DNA of 64,000 nucleotides from Variovorax boronicumulans (GCF_019352895.1 NZ_JAAAFX010000004.1:2295593-2359592); one strand, 5' to 3'; shown: positions 8,880 through 18,241, counted from the first letter of the stretch. A program made the numbers and translations. Notes: a model not told the origin generated them from the sequence alone.

Positions 8880-9922
8880 TCGTCGTCGTCAAGCCCGGCA
8901 TGCTGGCCTCGGTGCAGGACCTGGGCCGCCACGGCCACCGCGAGCGCGGCATCTGCCCTGGCGGCGCGCTCGACGCGCTGGGGCTCACGCTGGCCAATCG
9001 TCTGGTCGGCAACGCCGACGGTGCGGCGGGCCTGGAGCTCACGCTGGGCGCCTGCGAATTCCGTTTCGAGACCGACACCCGCATCGCGCTGGCGGGCGAC
9101 GATTTCGGCGCCCGCCTCGACGGCCTGCCGCTGTGGCCCGGCTGGAGCGTGCCGGTGGCGGCGGGCCAACGGCTGGTGCTCGGCGGCGCCAACCTCGCGC
9201 CCGGCAAGAAGGGCGTGCGCAGCTGGCTGGCCGTGGCCGGTGGCATCGACGTGGCGCCTGTGCTCGGCTCGCGCAGCACCGACCTCAAGGCCGGCTTCGG
9301 CGGCCACCAGGGACGCGCGCTGAAAAAAGGCGACCGGCTGCCCCTCGGGCCCAGCCTGCTCGATGCGGCCCAGCGCGCGCGGCGTGCCTTCGGCCTGCGC
9401 GGCCCCGCGTGGGCGCTCGATGGCCACGCCAACCTCGGCGGTGCCATCGCGCTGCGCGTGATGCCCGGCCCCGAATGCGAGCACTTCACGGCCGCCTCGA
9501 TCACGACGCTGTGGCGCGAGCCCTGGCGCCTCACGCCGCAGAGCAACCGCATGGGCAGCCGGCTCGAAGGGCCGGCGCTCGCGCGTCGGCGCCCGGTCGA
9601 GATGCTGTCCTCGGGCGTCGTGCCCGGCACGGTCCAGGTGCCGCCCTCGGGCCAGCCGATCATCCTCATGGGCGATGCCCAGACCACCGGCGGCTATCCG
9701 CGCATCGGCGTGGTGATCCGGGCCGACCTCTGGAAGCTCGCGCAGGCGCCGCTCGGCGGCATGCTGCGGCTGGTGCGCACCGACGCGGCCGAAGCCACGC
9801 AGGCCTGGGCCGCGCAGCAGCGCTATCTGGCGCAGGTGGCGCAGGGCCTGGCCGCCAACGGCTGGCCGGTCGCTGCAGCGGCCGCCGCGCCGCGCGCCGA
9901 TCCCGAGGGAAGTCCCGACTGA
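8876..9922 (+). CDS. pxpC: 5-oxoprolinase subunit PxpC (biotin-dependent carboxyltransferase-like, KipA)
   Basis: Partner of PxpB, 348 residues. Family motifs include [21 protein letters not shown] at the N-terminus, [16 protein letters not shown], and the late [13 protein letters not shown]. Annotation by homology to urea amidolyase domains is common but misleading. In the PxpBAC context its role is 5-oxoprolinase. It is translationally coupled to pxpB. Confidence 0.93.
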   Translation: MIVVVKPGMLASVQDLGRHGHRERGICPGGALDALGLTLANRLVGNADGAAGLELTLGACEFRFETDTRIALAGDDFGARLDGLPLWPGWSVPVAAGQRLVLGGANLAPGKKGVRSWLAVAGGIDVAPVLGSRSTDLKAGFGGHQGRALKKGDRLPLGPSLLDAAQRARRAFGLRGPAWALDGHANLGGAIALRVMPGPECEHFTAASITTLWREPWRLTPQSNRMGSRLEGPALARRRPVEMLSSGVVPGTVQVPPSGQPIILMGDAQTTGGYPRIGVVIRADLWKLAQAPLGGMLRLVRTDAAEATQAWAAQQRYLAQVAQGLAANGWPVAAAAAAPRADPEGSPD

Positions 9923-9972
9923 AGCGCGGGCTCCTCGGCCTCGGCGCAGAATCGTCGCGAAGGAGTCTCCCC

Positions 9973-10713
9973 ATGCAGATCGATCTGAACGCCGACCTCG
10001 GTGAAGGTGCCGGCAGCGACGAAGAGCTTCTGACGCTCGTGAGCTCGGCCAACATCGCTTGCGGCTGGCACGCGGGCGACGCGATGACCATGCGCCAGTG
10101 CGTGCGCTGGGCCATCGACCGCAAGGTGGCGATCGGCGCGCACCCGAGCTTCCCCGACCGCGCCAACTTCGGTCGCACCGCCATGCACCTGCCGACCGAT
10201 GAGATCGTGGCCGGCGTGCTCTACCAGATCGGCGCGCTGGCCGCGATCGTGAAGGCCGAGGGCGGCACGCTGTCGCACGTCAAGGCGCACGGCGCGCTCT
10301 ACAACCAGGCGGTGAAGGAGCCCGCGCTCGCCGACGCGCTGTGCGACGCGGTGCGGCACTTCGATCCGGCCCTGCGTTTCTTCGGCCTGGCCGGCAGCGG
10401 CATGGTCCAGGCGGCCGAGCGCGCCGGCCTCAAACCCGTGGAAGAGGTCTTCGCCGACCGCGGCTACATGCCCGACGGCAGCCTGGTGCCGCGCGGCCAG
10501 CCCGGCGCGCTGATCGAGGACGAGGCACAGTCGCTGGCGCAGACCCTGTCGCTGGTGCGCGACCACCAGGTCATGGCGATCGACGGCAGCCTGGTCGCGG
10601 TCAATGCCCAGAGCGTGTGCCTGCACGGCGACGGCGCGCATGCGCTGGCCTTTGCACGGCGCATCCGCGCGGCGCTCGAGCGCGAAGGCATCGCGGTGAT
10701 GGCTTGCAACTGA
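9973..10713 (+). CDS. pxpA: 5-oxoprolinase subunit PxpA (LamB/YcsF family)
   Basis: Third subunit of 5-oxoprolinase, 246 residues. The N-terminal [10 protein letters not shown] and the segments [19 protein letters not shown] and VKAHGALYN are the family's metal- and substrate-site motifs. The ATG at 9973 is preceded by AAGGAG at 9960-9965. A 50-base gap separates it from pxpC. Confidence 0.95.
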   Translation: MQIDLNADLGEGAGSDEELLTLVSSANIACGWHAGDAMTMRQCVRWAIDRKVAIGAHPSFPDRANFGRTAMHLPTDEIVAGVLYQIGALAAIVKAEGGTLSHVKAHGALYNQAVKEPALADALCDAVRHFDPALRFFGLAGSGMVQAAERAGLKPVEEVFADRGYMPDGSLVPRGQPGALIEDEAQSLAQTLSLVRDHQVMAIDGSLVAVNAQSVCLHGDGAHALAFARRIRAALEREGIAVMACN

Positions 10714-10822
10714 TTCCTTCGTTCACGTGGTGCTGCGGCCCCGAAGCGTGAAGGATGACCTTGATGGCGCCGCGCCCAGCGGCTAAAAAATGCGCCACAA
10801 GAATCGACAGGGAGTTGTCAGA

Positions 10823-11053
10823 ATGGAATTGCGAGATCTCGCATTGAGCGTGCGCGAGTTGCCCGAACAGCGCTATGGCTGGGTGATCCTCCAGGGCACG
10901 GGCGAAAAGAGCGTCTTCGCCCACTATGCGGTGCTGAGCAGCGCCGAACGGGGCTACGACAGCTATGGCGGCGCGCTGCTGGCCGGCTTCGTGGCCTTGC
11001 GTGCGTTGGGAGGACGTGACGGTCCGCGCGGTGTCGCCGCAGCCGTCGGCTGA
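10823..11053 (+). CDS. Small conserved-type hypothetical protein
   Basis: A 76-residue protein starting at the ATG at 10823, preceded by AGGGAG at 10809-10814. It is soluble, with no signal peptide, Cys motif or transmembrane segment. Aromatic and Gly-rich segments (RYGWVILQG, FAHYAVLSSAERGYDSYGGA) suggest a compact fold. I do not recognise the family. A longer in-frame start at 10790 exists but lacks a ribosome-binding site. Confidence 0.6.
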   Translation: MELRDLALSVRELPEQRYGWVILQGTGEKSVFAHYAVLSSAERGYDSYGGALLAGFVALRALGGRDGPRGVAAAVG

Positions 11054-11076
11054 GCACGCGAGACGAAGCGCGCCGA

Positions 11077-11787
11077 TCAGGCGTCCGCGCTCCAGCGCCG
11101 CAGCCAGTGGAGCAGCGCCGCATTGACCTGCGCCGGTTGCTCCATCGTGAGCATGTGGCCGGCCTGCGTGATCCACTGCAGCTCGGCCTGCGGCACCAAC
11201 GCCGCGATCTCGCTGCTGCATTCGGGCGGCGTGAGCTTGTCGCCGTCGCCGCACAGCACCAGCACCGGGCAGCGCACGGCCGGCAGATGGCGGCGCGCGT
11301 CGGGCCGCTGCATGGCGGCGCGGTTCTGGCGCACCAGCTGCGTCACGCCGGCATCGAGCACCATCTCCACGTAGCGGCGCACCAGCGCCCGGTCGGCCAC
11401 CTGCGCGGGATGCAGCGCGAAGTTGGCGTTGAGCTCGATCAGCTCGCGCGCCTCGCCGCGCTCGAACATCTCGATCGCCGATTCGCGCAGCTGGAACATC
11501 TCGGGCGTCTCGGGCCGCGCGCTGGTGCCCAGCAGCGCCAGGCCGACGACGCGCTCGGGCGCCTGCTGCGCGGCGGCCATCGCGATCATGCCGCCCAGCG
11601 AGGCGCCACAGAGAATCAGCGGCCCCTCGTTCTCGGCCAGCACGGCCGCGGCCATGTGCTCGATGCGTTCGTGCCGGGTGTGCACATCGCTCACGCGGGC
11701 GTCGAAGGCAGGGGGGAGGGCAGGGCGCTGGGCCTGCCAGAGGCGCTCGTCGCAGGCGAGGCCGGGCAAGAGGACTAGACGGGGCAT
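11077..11787 (-). CDS. Alpha/beta-fold hydrolase
   Basis: 236 residues. The triad is visible: the nucleophile elbow GASLGG, an acid in CGDGDKLTPPE, and the His in QAGHMLTMEQP. The N-terminal LLPGLACDERLW contributes the oxyanion-hole segment. The ATG at 11787 was chosen because family similarity begins there; the long frame upstream is antisense to the phosphatase gene. Substrate is unknown; enol-lactonase- or MenH-like esterases share this layout. It diverges from the histidine phosphatase gene across 60 bases. Confidence 0.85.
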   Translation of the reverse strand: MPRLVLLPGLACDERLWQAQRPALPPAFDARVSDVHTRHERIEHMAAAVLAENEGPLILCGASLGGMIAMAAAQQAPERVVGLALLGTSARPETPEMFQLRESAIEMFERGEARELIELNANFALHPAQVADRALVRRYVEMVLDAGVTQLVRQNRAAMQRPDARRHLPAVRCPVLVLCGDGDKLTPPECSSEIAALVPQAELQWITQAGHMLTMEQPAQVNAALLHWLRRWSADA

Positions 11788-11847
11788 CGTGCCATTGTCC
11801 GCGAAGCCGCGGGCCGGCGTGCGATGCGGAGACAATAGGCCGCAGCC

Positions 11848-12549
11848 ATGACCACATCCACATCCACACCGCCCTCCGCCGCCACCGACTTCATCCTGAT
11901 CCGCCACGGCGAGACCGACTGGAACCGCGAGCTGCGCTTCCAGGGCCACATCGACATCCCGCTCAACGACACCGGCCACGAGCAGGCGCGCCGTCTCGGC
12001 CTGCGGCTGGCGGGCGAGCCGGTCGACCTGTTCTTCTGCAGCGACCTGCTGCGTGCCCAGCAGACCGCCGCGCCCGCCGCGCAGCAGCTGGCGCTGCCTG
12101 TCGTGACGCAGGCGGCGCTGCGCGAACAGCACTTCGGCGTGGTCGAGGGCCTGCGCGCCGAGGACATCCGCGAACTGCATCCGCGCGCCTGGGAGCAATG
12201 GCTGGAGTTCCGCGAGGACCACGCCATGCCCGAGGGCGAATCGCCGCTGCAGTTCCATGCGCGCATCCTGGGCGCGCTGGGCGCGCTCGCGACCGCGCAC
12301 GCGGGCCGGCGGCTGCTGGTGGTCACGCACGGCGGCGTGCTCGACATGGTGTGGCGCACCGCGCGCGGCCTGGGCCTCAACGGCCCGCGCCAGAGCGACA
12401 TCCCGAACGCGGGCATCAACCGCATCCGGATCGCTGATCCGTCGGACCCGGCACAGATCGAGATCCTCGACTGGGCCGACACCAGGCACCTGGCCGACCT
12501 GCCGGCCCAGCCCAACTACGACCAGCGCCGGCACCTCAAGTCGACCTGA
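11848..12549 (+). CDS. Histidine phosphatase family protein (phosphoglycerate mutase-like)
   Basis: 233 residues. The catalytic RHGETDWN motif (phosphohistidine) lies at about 17-24, followed by RFQGHIDIPLNDTGHEQA; the second catalytic His is in VVTHGGVLDM. Cofactor-independent GpmB- or CobC-like phosphatases have this length. The exact substrate cannot be read from sequence. Confidence 0.88.
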   Translation: MTTSTSTPPSAATDFILIRHGETDWNRELRFQGHIDIPLNDTGHEQARRLGLRLAGEPVDLFFCSDLLRAQQTAAPAAQQLALPVVTQAALREQHFGVVEGLRAEDIRELHPRAWEQWLEFREDHAMPEGESPLQFHARILGALGALATAHAGRRLLVVTHGGVLDMVWRTARGLGLNGPRQSDIPNAGINRIRIADPSDPAQIEILDWADTRHLADLPAQPNYDQRRHLKST

Positions 12550-12561
12550 TGTCGACTTGAG
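12535..12561. terminator. Hairpin between convergent genes
   Basis: A perfect 11-base stem (CTCAAGTCGAC at 12535-12545, GTCGACTTGAG at 12551-12561) with a 5-base loop. It includes the stop codon of the phosphatase gene and precedes the convergent GntR stop. There is no T tract on either side, so it may act as a bidirectional stabilising hairpin or a weak terminator. Confidence 0.6.
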
Positions 12562-12573
12562 CGCGGGCTCGCC

Positions 12574-13308
12574 TCAACCGCGCGCGTGGTGCCGCGCGTA
12601 GAGGTCGAGCACGATGTCCTTCACGCCTTCCACATGCGCGGCCACGGCCTGCGCCGCGGCCTCGGCGTCGCCGCCGCGGCAGGCTGCGAGGATCAGCCGA
12701 TGGTCCTCGTTCGAGCTGCGGTTGAAGCCCGCGAGCGAGAGCTGCATGAAAGACATGCGCTGGATGTGGCCTTGCAGCATCGCGAGGATCTGCTTGGACA
12801 GCGGCTTGTCGGCCGCGCGGTAGAGCAGGTCGTGGAAGCGGCCGTTGAGTTCGCTGAAGGCCCAGGCATGGCCCGCGTCGTCCATCGCCGCAATCAGGCG
12901 CTCGGCCTCGTCGAGGTCGGCCGCGCTCAGCAGCGGCGCGGCGGTGCGCATCAGGTGCGGCTCGACCATCATGCGCAGCTCGAAGGCGTCGCGCAGCTGG
13001 TCGAGCGTGAGTGCCTTGACCACCGCGCCGCGGTTCATCAGCAGCTCGACGAAGCCGTTGGCCTCGAGCGTGCGCAGCGCCTCGCGCACCGGGATCTTGC
13101 TGACGTGGCACAGCGCCGCCAGTTCGTCCTGGCGCAGCGCCTGGCCCGGGCCGAACAGGCCGCGCACGATCGCCTCCTGCAGCAGGCGCACGATGGCGTC
13201 GGTCGACAGCCGGCCGCCGCCGGCCTCGCGGTGCGCATGCACCAGCGCCTGCAGCGGCGTGTCGGCCGTGCGGATCGCCTCAGGCGGACGCGGGCTGACG
13301 GCTGCCAT
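12574..13308 (-). CDS. GntR family regulator, FCD (FadR-type) subfamily
   Basis: 244 residues: an N-terminal winged HTH (LRQDELAALCHVSKIPVREALRTLEANGFVE) and an all-helical FCD ligand-binding domain with metal-ligand positions (ELNGRFHDLLY, HRLILAACRGGD). It overlaps the 3' end of the upstream ATPase gene by 29 bases, so it is the last gene of the transporter operon and probably its autoregulator. A possible operator lies upstream of the binding-protein gene near 16055-16087. Confidence 0.88.
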   Translation of the reverse strand: MAAVSPRPPEAIRTADTPLQALVHAHREAGGGRLSTDAIVRLLQEAIVRGLFGPGQALRQDELAALCHVSKIPVREALRTLEANGFVELLMNRGAVVKALTLDQLRDAFELRMMVEPHLMRTAAPLLSAADLDEAERLIAAMDDAGHAWAFSELNGRFHDLLYRAADKPLSKQILAMLQGHIQRMSFMQLSLAGFNRSSNEDHRLILAACRGGDAEAAAQAVAAHVEGVKDIVLDLYARHHARG

Positions 13309-14125
13309 GGCCTTCGTGGATCTTGTCGCGCACGAAGCCGCAGATCTCGTTGAACAGCGGCTCCTCCTGCATCTCGGCGCGGCGCGGCCGCGCGAAGGGC
13401 ACGCGGATGTCGGCCACGATGCGCGAGGGCCGCGCGTTCATCACCAGCACGCGGTCCGACAGGAACACCGCCTCGCGGATGCTGTGGGTGATGAAGACCG
13501 CGGTCTTGTGCACCTGGTCCCAGAGCTGCGCGAGCGCGAGGTTCATGTCGTCGCGCGTGATCGCGTCGAGCGCCGAGAAGGGCTCGTCCATCATCAGCAG
13601 CTGCGGGTCGTTGATCAGCCCGCGGCAGATCGCCACCCGCTGGCGCATGCCGCCCGACAGCTCGGACGGCCGCTTGTCGCGGAAGGCCCAGAGGTCGGTC
13701 AGGCGCAGCAGCCGCTCGGCCTCGGCGAGGTAGTCGGCCACGGGGCGCTTCTGCGTGCGGATCGGGAACAGCACGTTGTCGAACACCGTCTTCCAGGGCA
13801 GCAGCGTGGCGTCCTGAAACACATAGCCGAAGTCGCGGCGCGGCGCGGTGACGGGGCTGCCGCCCACGCGGATGCGCCCGGCACTCGGGGTCTCGAGCCC
13901 GCCGATCATCGACATCAGCGTGCTCTTGCCACAGCCGCTCGGGCCGACCAGGCTCACGAAGTCGCCTTCGTCGATGTCGAAGTCGGCGCTTTCGACGGCA
14001 TGCACCTGGCCGTTGCGCGTGTCGTAGGTCTTGCGCGCGCCCTGCACCGAAAGGTAGCTGGCGTCGCGGTCGGCGGCGACCGAGGTGGCCTGCAGCCATG
14101 AGGGGAAGGAGGTCATGGTCGTCAT
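13280..14125 (-). CDS. NitT/TauT-type ABC transporter ATP-binding protein
   Basis: 281 residues. Walker A GPSGCGKST is at 61-69, the signature LSGGM at 156-160, and Walker B LLMMDEP at 176-182. It resembles SsuB/TauB/NrtD ATPases. Its start overlaps the permease stop (ATGA). With the permease and binding protein it forms a complete importer for a small organic molecule, with substrate discussed under the phosphoribosyltransferase. Confidence 0.92.
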   Translation of the reverse strand: MTTMTSFPSWLQATSVAADRDASYLSVQGARKTYDTRNGQVHAVESADFDIDEGDFVSLVGPSGCGKSTLMSMIGGLETPSAGRIRVGGSPVTAPRRDFGYVFQDATLLPWKTVFDNVLFPIRTQKRPVADYLAEAERLLRLTDLWAFRDKRPSELSGGMRQRVAICRGLINDPQLLMMDEPFSALDAITRDDMNLALAQLWDQVHKTAVFITHSIREAVFLSDRVLVMNARPSRIVADIRVPFARPRRAEMQEEPLFNEICGFVRDKIHEGHGSRQPASA

Positions 14126-14889
14126 TCGCCGAACACCTTCTGGGTCCAGCGCTCGAGCAGCGCCACCGCGCCGTAGAACAGCAGGCCGAAGCCGCACAGC
14201 ACCACGATGGCCGCGAGGATCAGCGCCGTGTCGGCCTGCGAGGAAGCGAAAAGGATGAGGTAGCCGAGGCCGGCCTGCGAGGTGATGAACTCGCCCACGA
14301 TCACGCCGATGATGGCGAAGGTGGTCGCGATCTTCATGCCGCTGAACACATAGGGCAGCGCGTGCGGCAGCCGCACCGAGCAGAACACCTGCCAGCTCGA
14401 GGCCGTGAGCGCGCGGCACAGCCGCAGCAGCGACTTGTCGACGTTGTCCAGGCCGGCCAGCGCGGCGATCACCACCGGGAAGAAGCTGATGAAGACCGAG
14501 AAGGTCAGGCGCGACTGGAAGCCGATGCCCAGCCAGACGATGAACAGCGGCGCCAGCGCGATCTTGGGGATCAGCTGGAACAGCACCACGTTGGGGTAGA
14601 GCATGCTGCGCATCAGGCCCGAGGCGCTGAGCAGCGCGGCCAGCGCCACGCCCAGCGCCGAGGCGATGGCGAAGCCGGCCACGCTTTCCCACACCGTGGG
14701 CCAGGCGTGCTGCATCAGCAGCGGGAAGGTCTCGACCAGCCGCGCGCCGATCGCGCTCGGCGTGGGCAGCAGCACTTCGCGGATGGCGAAGAAGCGCACC
14801 GCGGCCTCCCACAGCGCGAGGGTGCCGAGGGCGAACAGCAGCGGCAGGCCGATGCGGCGGAAGGCGCTGTCTTGCGCGCTCGAATTCAC
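14122..14889 (-). CDS. NitT/TauT-type ABC transporter permease
   Basis: 255 residues with about six transmembrane segments and the BPD_transp_1 signature region (LCRALTASSWQVFCSVRLPHALPYVFSGM). The start is a GTG (14887-14889) overlapping the stop of the binding-protein gene (GTGA); no ATG gives a full-length permease. This tight coupling supports a single operon. Confidence 0.9.
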   Translation of the reverse strand: MNSSAQDSAFRRIGLPLLFALGTLALWEAAVRFFAIREVLLPTPSAIGARLVETFPLLMQHAWPTVWESVAGFAIASALGVALAALLSASGLMRSMLYPNVVLFQLIPKIALAPLFIVWLGIGFQSRLTFSVFISFFPVVIAALAGLDNVDKSLLRLCRALTASSWQVFCSVRLPHALPYVFSGMKIATTFAIIGVIVGEFITSQAGLGYLILFASSQADTALILAAIVVLCGFGLLFYGAVALLERWTQKVFGE

Positions 14890-16001
14890 GAGCCCAGCAT
14901 GGCGTTGTAGGGCGCCACGTTCTTGCGGATCGCGTCCCATTCGGACGTGCTGAGCTTGATCTTGCCGACGAAGCGGTTGGTCGCCAGGTCTTCGGGGCGC
15001 AGCGGCTTGGCGTCGGCCGTGAGCGCGCCGGCCTTGGCGGCGAGCGCGATCATGCCGGCCAGCGTCGGGATGCTGCTGTAGCCCATGCCGTTCTGGATCG
15101 CCTCGGGCGCGACCATGGTGGCCTGCGCCAGGCCCTGAGCGATGGCGGCGTTTTCCTTGCCGCCCTTCGCCATGGCGATCTCGGGCTGCGCCTTGTAGAG
15201 GATGTCGAGCGAAGCCTGCGGGTTCTTCAGCGTGTAGACCGCCGACTCGAGGATCGCGTCGACCATGGCCTGGCACAGGCCCGGATCGCTGTCGATGGTC
15301 TCGCGGCGCGCGATGATCTGCGAGGCATAGAGCTGCACGCCGGCCTTGGCCCAGGGGATGAAGCGGGTCTTCACGCCCAGCGAGTCCAGCACCGGGATGC
15401 TCGAGGAGCCGATGGCGGTGATCGCGTCGACCTGCTTTTCCATCAGCGCGCGCTCGATCAGGCGGGCGTCGAGCTGCTGGCGCGTGACCTTGCTCAGGTC
15501 GATGCCGGTCTTGGCCGCATAGGCGCTCCAGTAGGGCGATTCGGCCGAGGTAGCGACCGTGCCCACGCGCTTGCCTTCGAAGTCCTTGGGGCCGCGGATC
15601 GGCGAATCGGCCAGCACCAGGTTGCCCATCAGCGCGTCGTAGCCGACCGTGGCCAGCGCCTGCAGCGGCAGGCCGCGCGCGATGTTGACCAGCGTGCCGC
15701 CGAAGAACACCACGCCGAAATCGAACTGCTTGTTGGCCACGGCCTGGGCCGCCGCCACCGAGCCGTTGCCGCGCGAGACGGTCAGGTCGATGCCGCGCTT
15801 CTTGAAATAGCCCAGCTCCTTGCCGACCAGCGGCCAGTAGTTGGAGCCGTTGACCACCCAGGGCAGGGTGATGCTCATGGCCCGGGTCTGGGCGAAGGCG
15901 GGCGCGGCCAGCAGGCTGGCGGCCGAAGCCGCGCCCGCGGCCTGGAGCAGGCGGCGGCGCGACAGGGAAGAGGATGCGAAGGTCGTGGGGATCGAGGACA
16001 T
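14886..16001 (-). CDS. ABC transporter substrate-binding protein (NMT1/SsuA-like)
   Basis: 371 residues. A twin-arginine signal is visible (SRRRLLQ at 14-20, hydrophobic stretch, cleavage after APAFA). The mature part begins with a strand and the segment NYWPLVGKELGYFKKRGIDLTVSRG, typical of NMT1/SsuA/ThiY proteins that bind sulfonates, nitrate, pyrimidines or similar ligands. The ATG at 16001 has GGAG upstream; an in-frame upstream extension would disrupt the signal peptide. First gene of the transporter operon. Confidence 0.88.
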   Translation of the reverse strand: MSSIPTTFASSSLSRRRLLQAAGAASAASLLAAPAFAQTRAMSITLPWVVNGSNYWPLVGKELGYFKKRGIDLTVSRGNGSVAAAQAVANKQFDFGVVFFGGTLVNIARGLPLQALATVGYDALMGNLVLADSPIRGPKDFEGKRVGTVATSAESPYWSAYAAKTGIDLSKVTRQQLDARLIERALMEKQVDAITAIGSSSIPVLDSLGVKTRFIPWAKAGVQLYASQIIARRETIDSDPGLCQAMVDAILESAVYTLKNPQASLDILYKAQPEIAMAKGGKENAAIAQGLAQATMVAPEAIQNGMGYSSIPTLAGMIALAAKAGALTADAKPLRPEDLATNRFVGKIKLSTSEWDAIRKNVAPYNAMLGS

Positions 16002-16054
16002 GAGGACTCCAGAAGGGCTCGGCCACCGCGCGATTTGCTGCGGCGCACCAAAAA

Positions 16055-16087
16055 TGTATACGAAACGAGATACGCCCCAGGGGGCGT
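16055..16087. promoter_or_regulatory. Candidate GntR operator and palindrome upstream of the transporter operon
   Basis: The 135-base gap between the phosphoribosyltransferase and binding-protein genes contains GTATAC at 16056-16061 and a perfect dyad, ACGCCCC at 16072-16078 with GGGGCGT at 16081-16087. On the minus strand TATACAT could serve as a -10. The GntR-FCD protein encoded at the end of the operon is the natural candidate ligand. Evidence is limited to symmetry and position. Confidence 0.35.
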
Positions 16088-16136
16088 GTTCAGGCAAGCA
16101 GGTTGCGTACCACCCGCGCTGCGTGGGCAGGGGGCT

Positions 16137-16832
16137 CTAGCTGCGCTCGACCCAGCCGTCGGGCACGGCTTGCAACAGCGGGCTGTCGAACACGCCCACC
16201 AGGCGGGCCGCGCGTTCGGGCCCCAGCGTCTGCTGCCAGCGCCGTCCCTGCAGCATGGCCACGCCGCAGGCCAGCACCTCGGCGTCGAGCGACTCGATCA
16301 GCCGCCAGGGCGCCTTCAGCGTGCTGCCGCTGCTGACCGCGTCGTCGACCAGCACCACGCGCTTGCCGCGCACCAGCGGCAGCAGGTTGGGGTCGAGGTA
16401 GACCCGCTTGCCGGCCGTGGGCGTGGTGATCGACTGCACCTCGCTCGACAGGGCCTCGTCGTACCAGAACTTGCGCGAGTAGCCCATGGGCACGTAGCGC
16501 GCATGGCCCAGGTGGCGCGCCACGATGGGCGCGAAGGTCAGGCCCAGCGTCGGGATGCCGATCACCACGTCGGGCTGCAGCGGCGCCAGCTTCTCGGCCA
16601 GCATCCGGCCCAGGGTTTCGATGACCTCGAGCGAGGCCTGGTTGCAGATCAGCGAGGCCACGGCCTGGGTCGGGTCGGCCGCCAGCTGGCGGATCGGCAA
16701 CATCAGCACGCGGCCGTCGGGCAGGCGCGCCGGATAGCCGTGCTGCCAGGGGGCCTCGGGCCGGGCGAGCGTGCCGGCGTCGAGGAGCTGTTGCCAGTAG
16801 CCGGTGGTGGCTTCGGTGAAATGCGGGGTCAT
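16137..16832 (-). CDS. Phosphoribosyltransferase-family protein
   Basis: 231 residues. A canonical PRPP-binding loop VVLVDDAVSSGST is at 159-171, preceded by a DVVIGIPTLGLTFAPIVARHLG helix-strand unit as in type I phosphoribosyltransferases. It is longer than adenine or hypoxanthine phosphoribosyltransferases, with an N-terminal extension of about 60 residues (GYWQQLLDAGTL...ICNQAS). It lies 135 bases upstream of a NitT/TauT-type importer in the same orientation. This suggests salvage of an imported base, but that is inference; no base-specific hood residues are recognisable. Confidence 0.8.
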   Translation of the reverse strand: MTPHFTEATTGYWQQLLDAGTLARPEAPWQHGYPARLPDGRVLMLPIRQLAADPTQAVASLICNQASLEVIETLGRMLAEKLAPLQPDVVIGIPTLGLTFAPIVARHLGHARYVPMGYSRKFWYDEALSSEVQSITTPTAGKRVYLDPNLLPLVRGKRVVLVDDAVSSGSTLKAPWRLIESLDAEVLACGVAMLQGRRWQQTLGPERAARLVGVFDSPLLQAVPDGWVERS

Positions 16833-16906
16833 GGAGCGAAGAATGAAAGGCCGAGGGTGGCGCGCGCCGGAGCGCGGGCCCCGTTATAGCTGCTTTGCCG
16901 GACCGG

Positions 16907-18241
16907 TCAGGCCGGCAGTGGCAGCCGCAGCCCCGCATATACCTGCGCCAGCTGTCGGCGCAGGCGCAGCGATTCGGGTTGGTCGTTGACCTGCGGCTGC
17001 AGCAAGCCCTGTGCCATGGTCAGCGAGCGCTCGCTGCCCTCGCGCATCAGGGCCGCGAGCCAGGCCTGCTCGAACAGGTCGCGCTGGGCATGGCTGCCGC
17101 CGATCTCGATCAGCCGCGGCAGCGCCAGGCCCAGGCCCTCGATGGCCCCGGCCATGTCGCCGCGCGCATGCGCCAACAGGCCGCGCGCGGCCGGCACGCA
17201 GACGCGCTCCCAGGCGGCGCGCGTGGCGGGCGGTGCGGTGGGCGCGAAGGCCTCGATGCCGCGCAGCAGCGTGTCGGCCTCGGGCCGGCCCGCGCGCGCC
17301 AGGCCGTAGAGGTACTGCAGGTCGAGGAAGGGCAGCACATGGTCGTCGAGCCGCGTCTCCAGGTGCTCGGCCACGTCGTGCCAGCGCGCGCCGACGTCGA
17401 TTCCGGCCAGTTCGAAGCGCGCCAGCAGCGAGACCGCACCGATCTGGTCCTGCGTGTAGTCCTTGACCACGCCCCAGACCTGCGTGTCGTACACCGCCAG
17501 CGCCTCGGCGTCGCGGCCCAGGTCGATCAGGAACAGCGCCACATGCCACCAGTTGTGCGTGACCATGAAGGAATTCAGGCCGGTCCAGCTGTCGCTGACG
17601 CCGCGCATGAAGTCCAGGCCTTCGGCGAGCCGGCCTTCGGTCAGCATCACGTGGCCCAGCGCATGGTGGGCCCAGGGCTCCTTGCGACACATGGCGATGG
17701 CGCGGCGCGCACTGGCCTCGGCCTCGCGCATCCGGTGGCACTGCTCGTGGCCGAAGGCCAGCATGCCGTGCAGGTAGGGCACGTCGGCGGCCGCCGGCAG
17801 CGCCGCCAGCGCGAGCCGCAGCATGCCCGGGCAGTCGCCGAGGTTGAAGCAGTGGTACTGGCCCAGCTTGAGCGACACCAGGTCGCGCGGGTGTTCGCGC
17901 GCCTGTTCCTCGTGCAGCGTGATCGCACGCGCGACGTCGCCGTCGACCCAGGCGGCCACGGCGGCGATGAAGCGCTGTTCGCGCGCGCTGGCGCGCGCGG
18001 CGCCGGCCTGTGCGCGGTCGAGGAAGGGGCGGGCGTTGGGCACCGCATCGCGCGACTCGGCGAACATGTGCAGCGCGGCGCAATACGCCTGCACCAGCGG
18101 GCTGGGGTCCTGCGCCGCGGCCAGCACGTTGGCGGCGCGGGCCTCGCAGGCGATGAAGCCGCCGACGAAATCGTTCAGCGGCCCGAGGCTGGCGGGGTCG
18201 TCCAGCGTGACGGGGTTGCCGAGCAGGTCGATGCCGTGCAT
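16907..18241 (-). CDS. TTC38-like tetratricopeptide repeat protein
   Basis: 444 residues, cytosolic, built of helical TPR-like pairs. The segments WAHHALGHVML (190-200) and HNWWHVALF (229-237), both His/Trp-rich, are characteristic of the TTC38 family. Its biochemical role is not established to my knowledge. The His/Trp clusters are more than a scaffold would need and might form a binding or catalytic pocket. The gene is 16 bases downstream of an amidase gene and probably co-transcribed with it. Confidence 0.8.
   Translation of the reverse strand: MHGIDLLGNPVTLDDPASLGPLNDFVGGFIACEARAANVLAAAQDPSPLVQAYCAALHMFAESRDAVPNARPFLDRAQAGAARASAREQRFIAAVAAWVDGDVARAITLHEEQAREHPRDLVSLKLGQYHCFNLGDCPGMLRLALAALPAAADVPYLHGMLAFGHEQCHRMREAEASARRAIAMCRKEPWAHHALGHVMLTEGRLAEGLDFMRGVSDSWTGLNSFMVTHNWWHVALFLIDLGRDAEALAVYDTQVWGVVKDYTQDQIGAVSLLARFELAGIDVGARWHDVAEHLETRLDDHVLPFLDLQYLYGLARAGRPEADTLLRGIEAFAPTAPPATRAAWERVCVPAARGLLAHARGDMAGAIEGLGLALPRLIEIGGSHAQRDLFEQAWLAALMREGSERSLTMAQGLLQPQVNDQPESLRLRRQLAQVYAGLRLPLPA

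Noticed and set aside
10714..10822. Possible terminator after pxpA (TTCACG...CGTGAA)
   Set aside because: Only six bases pair across a long loop; too weak to annotate.
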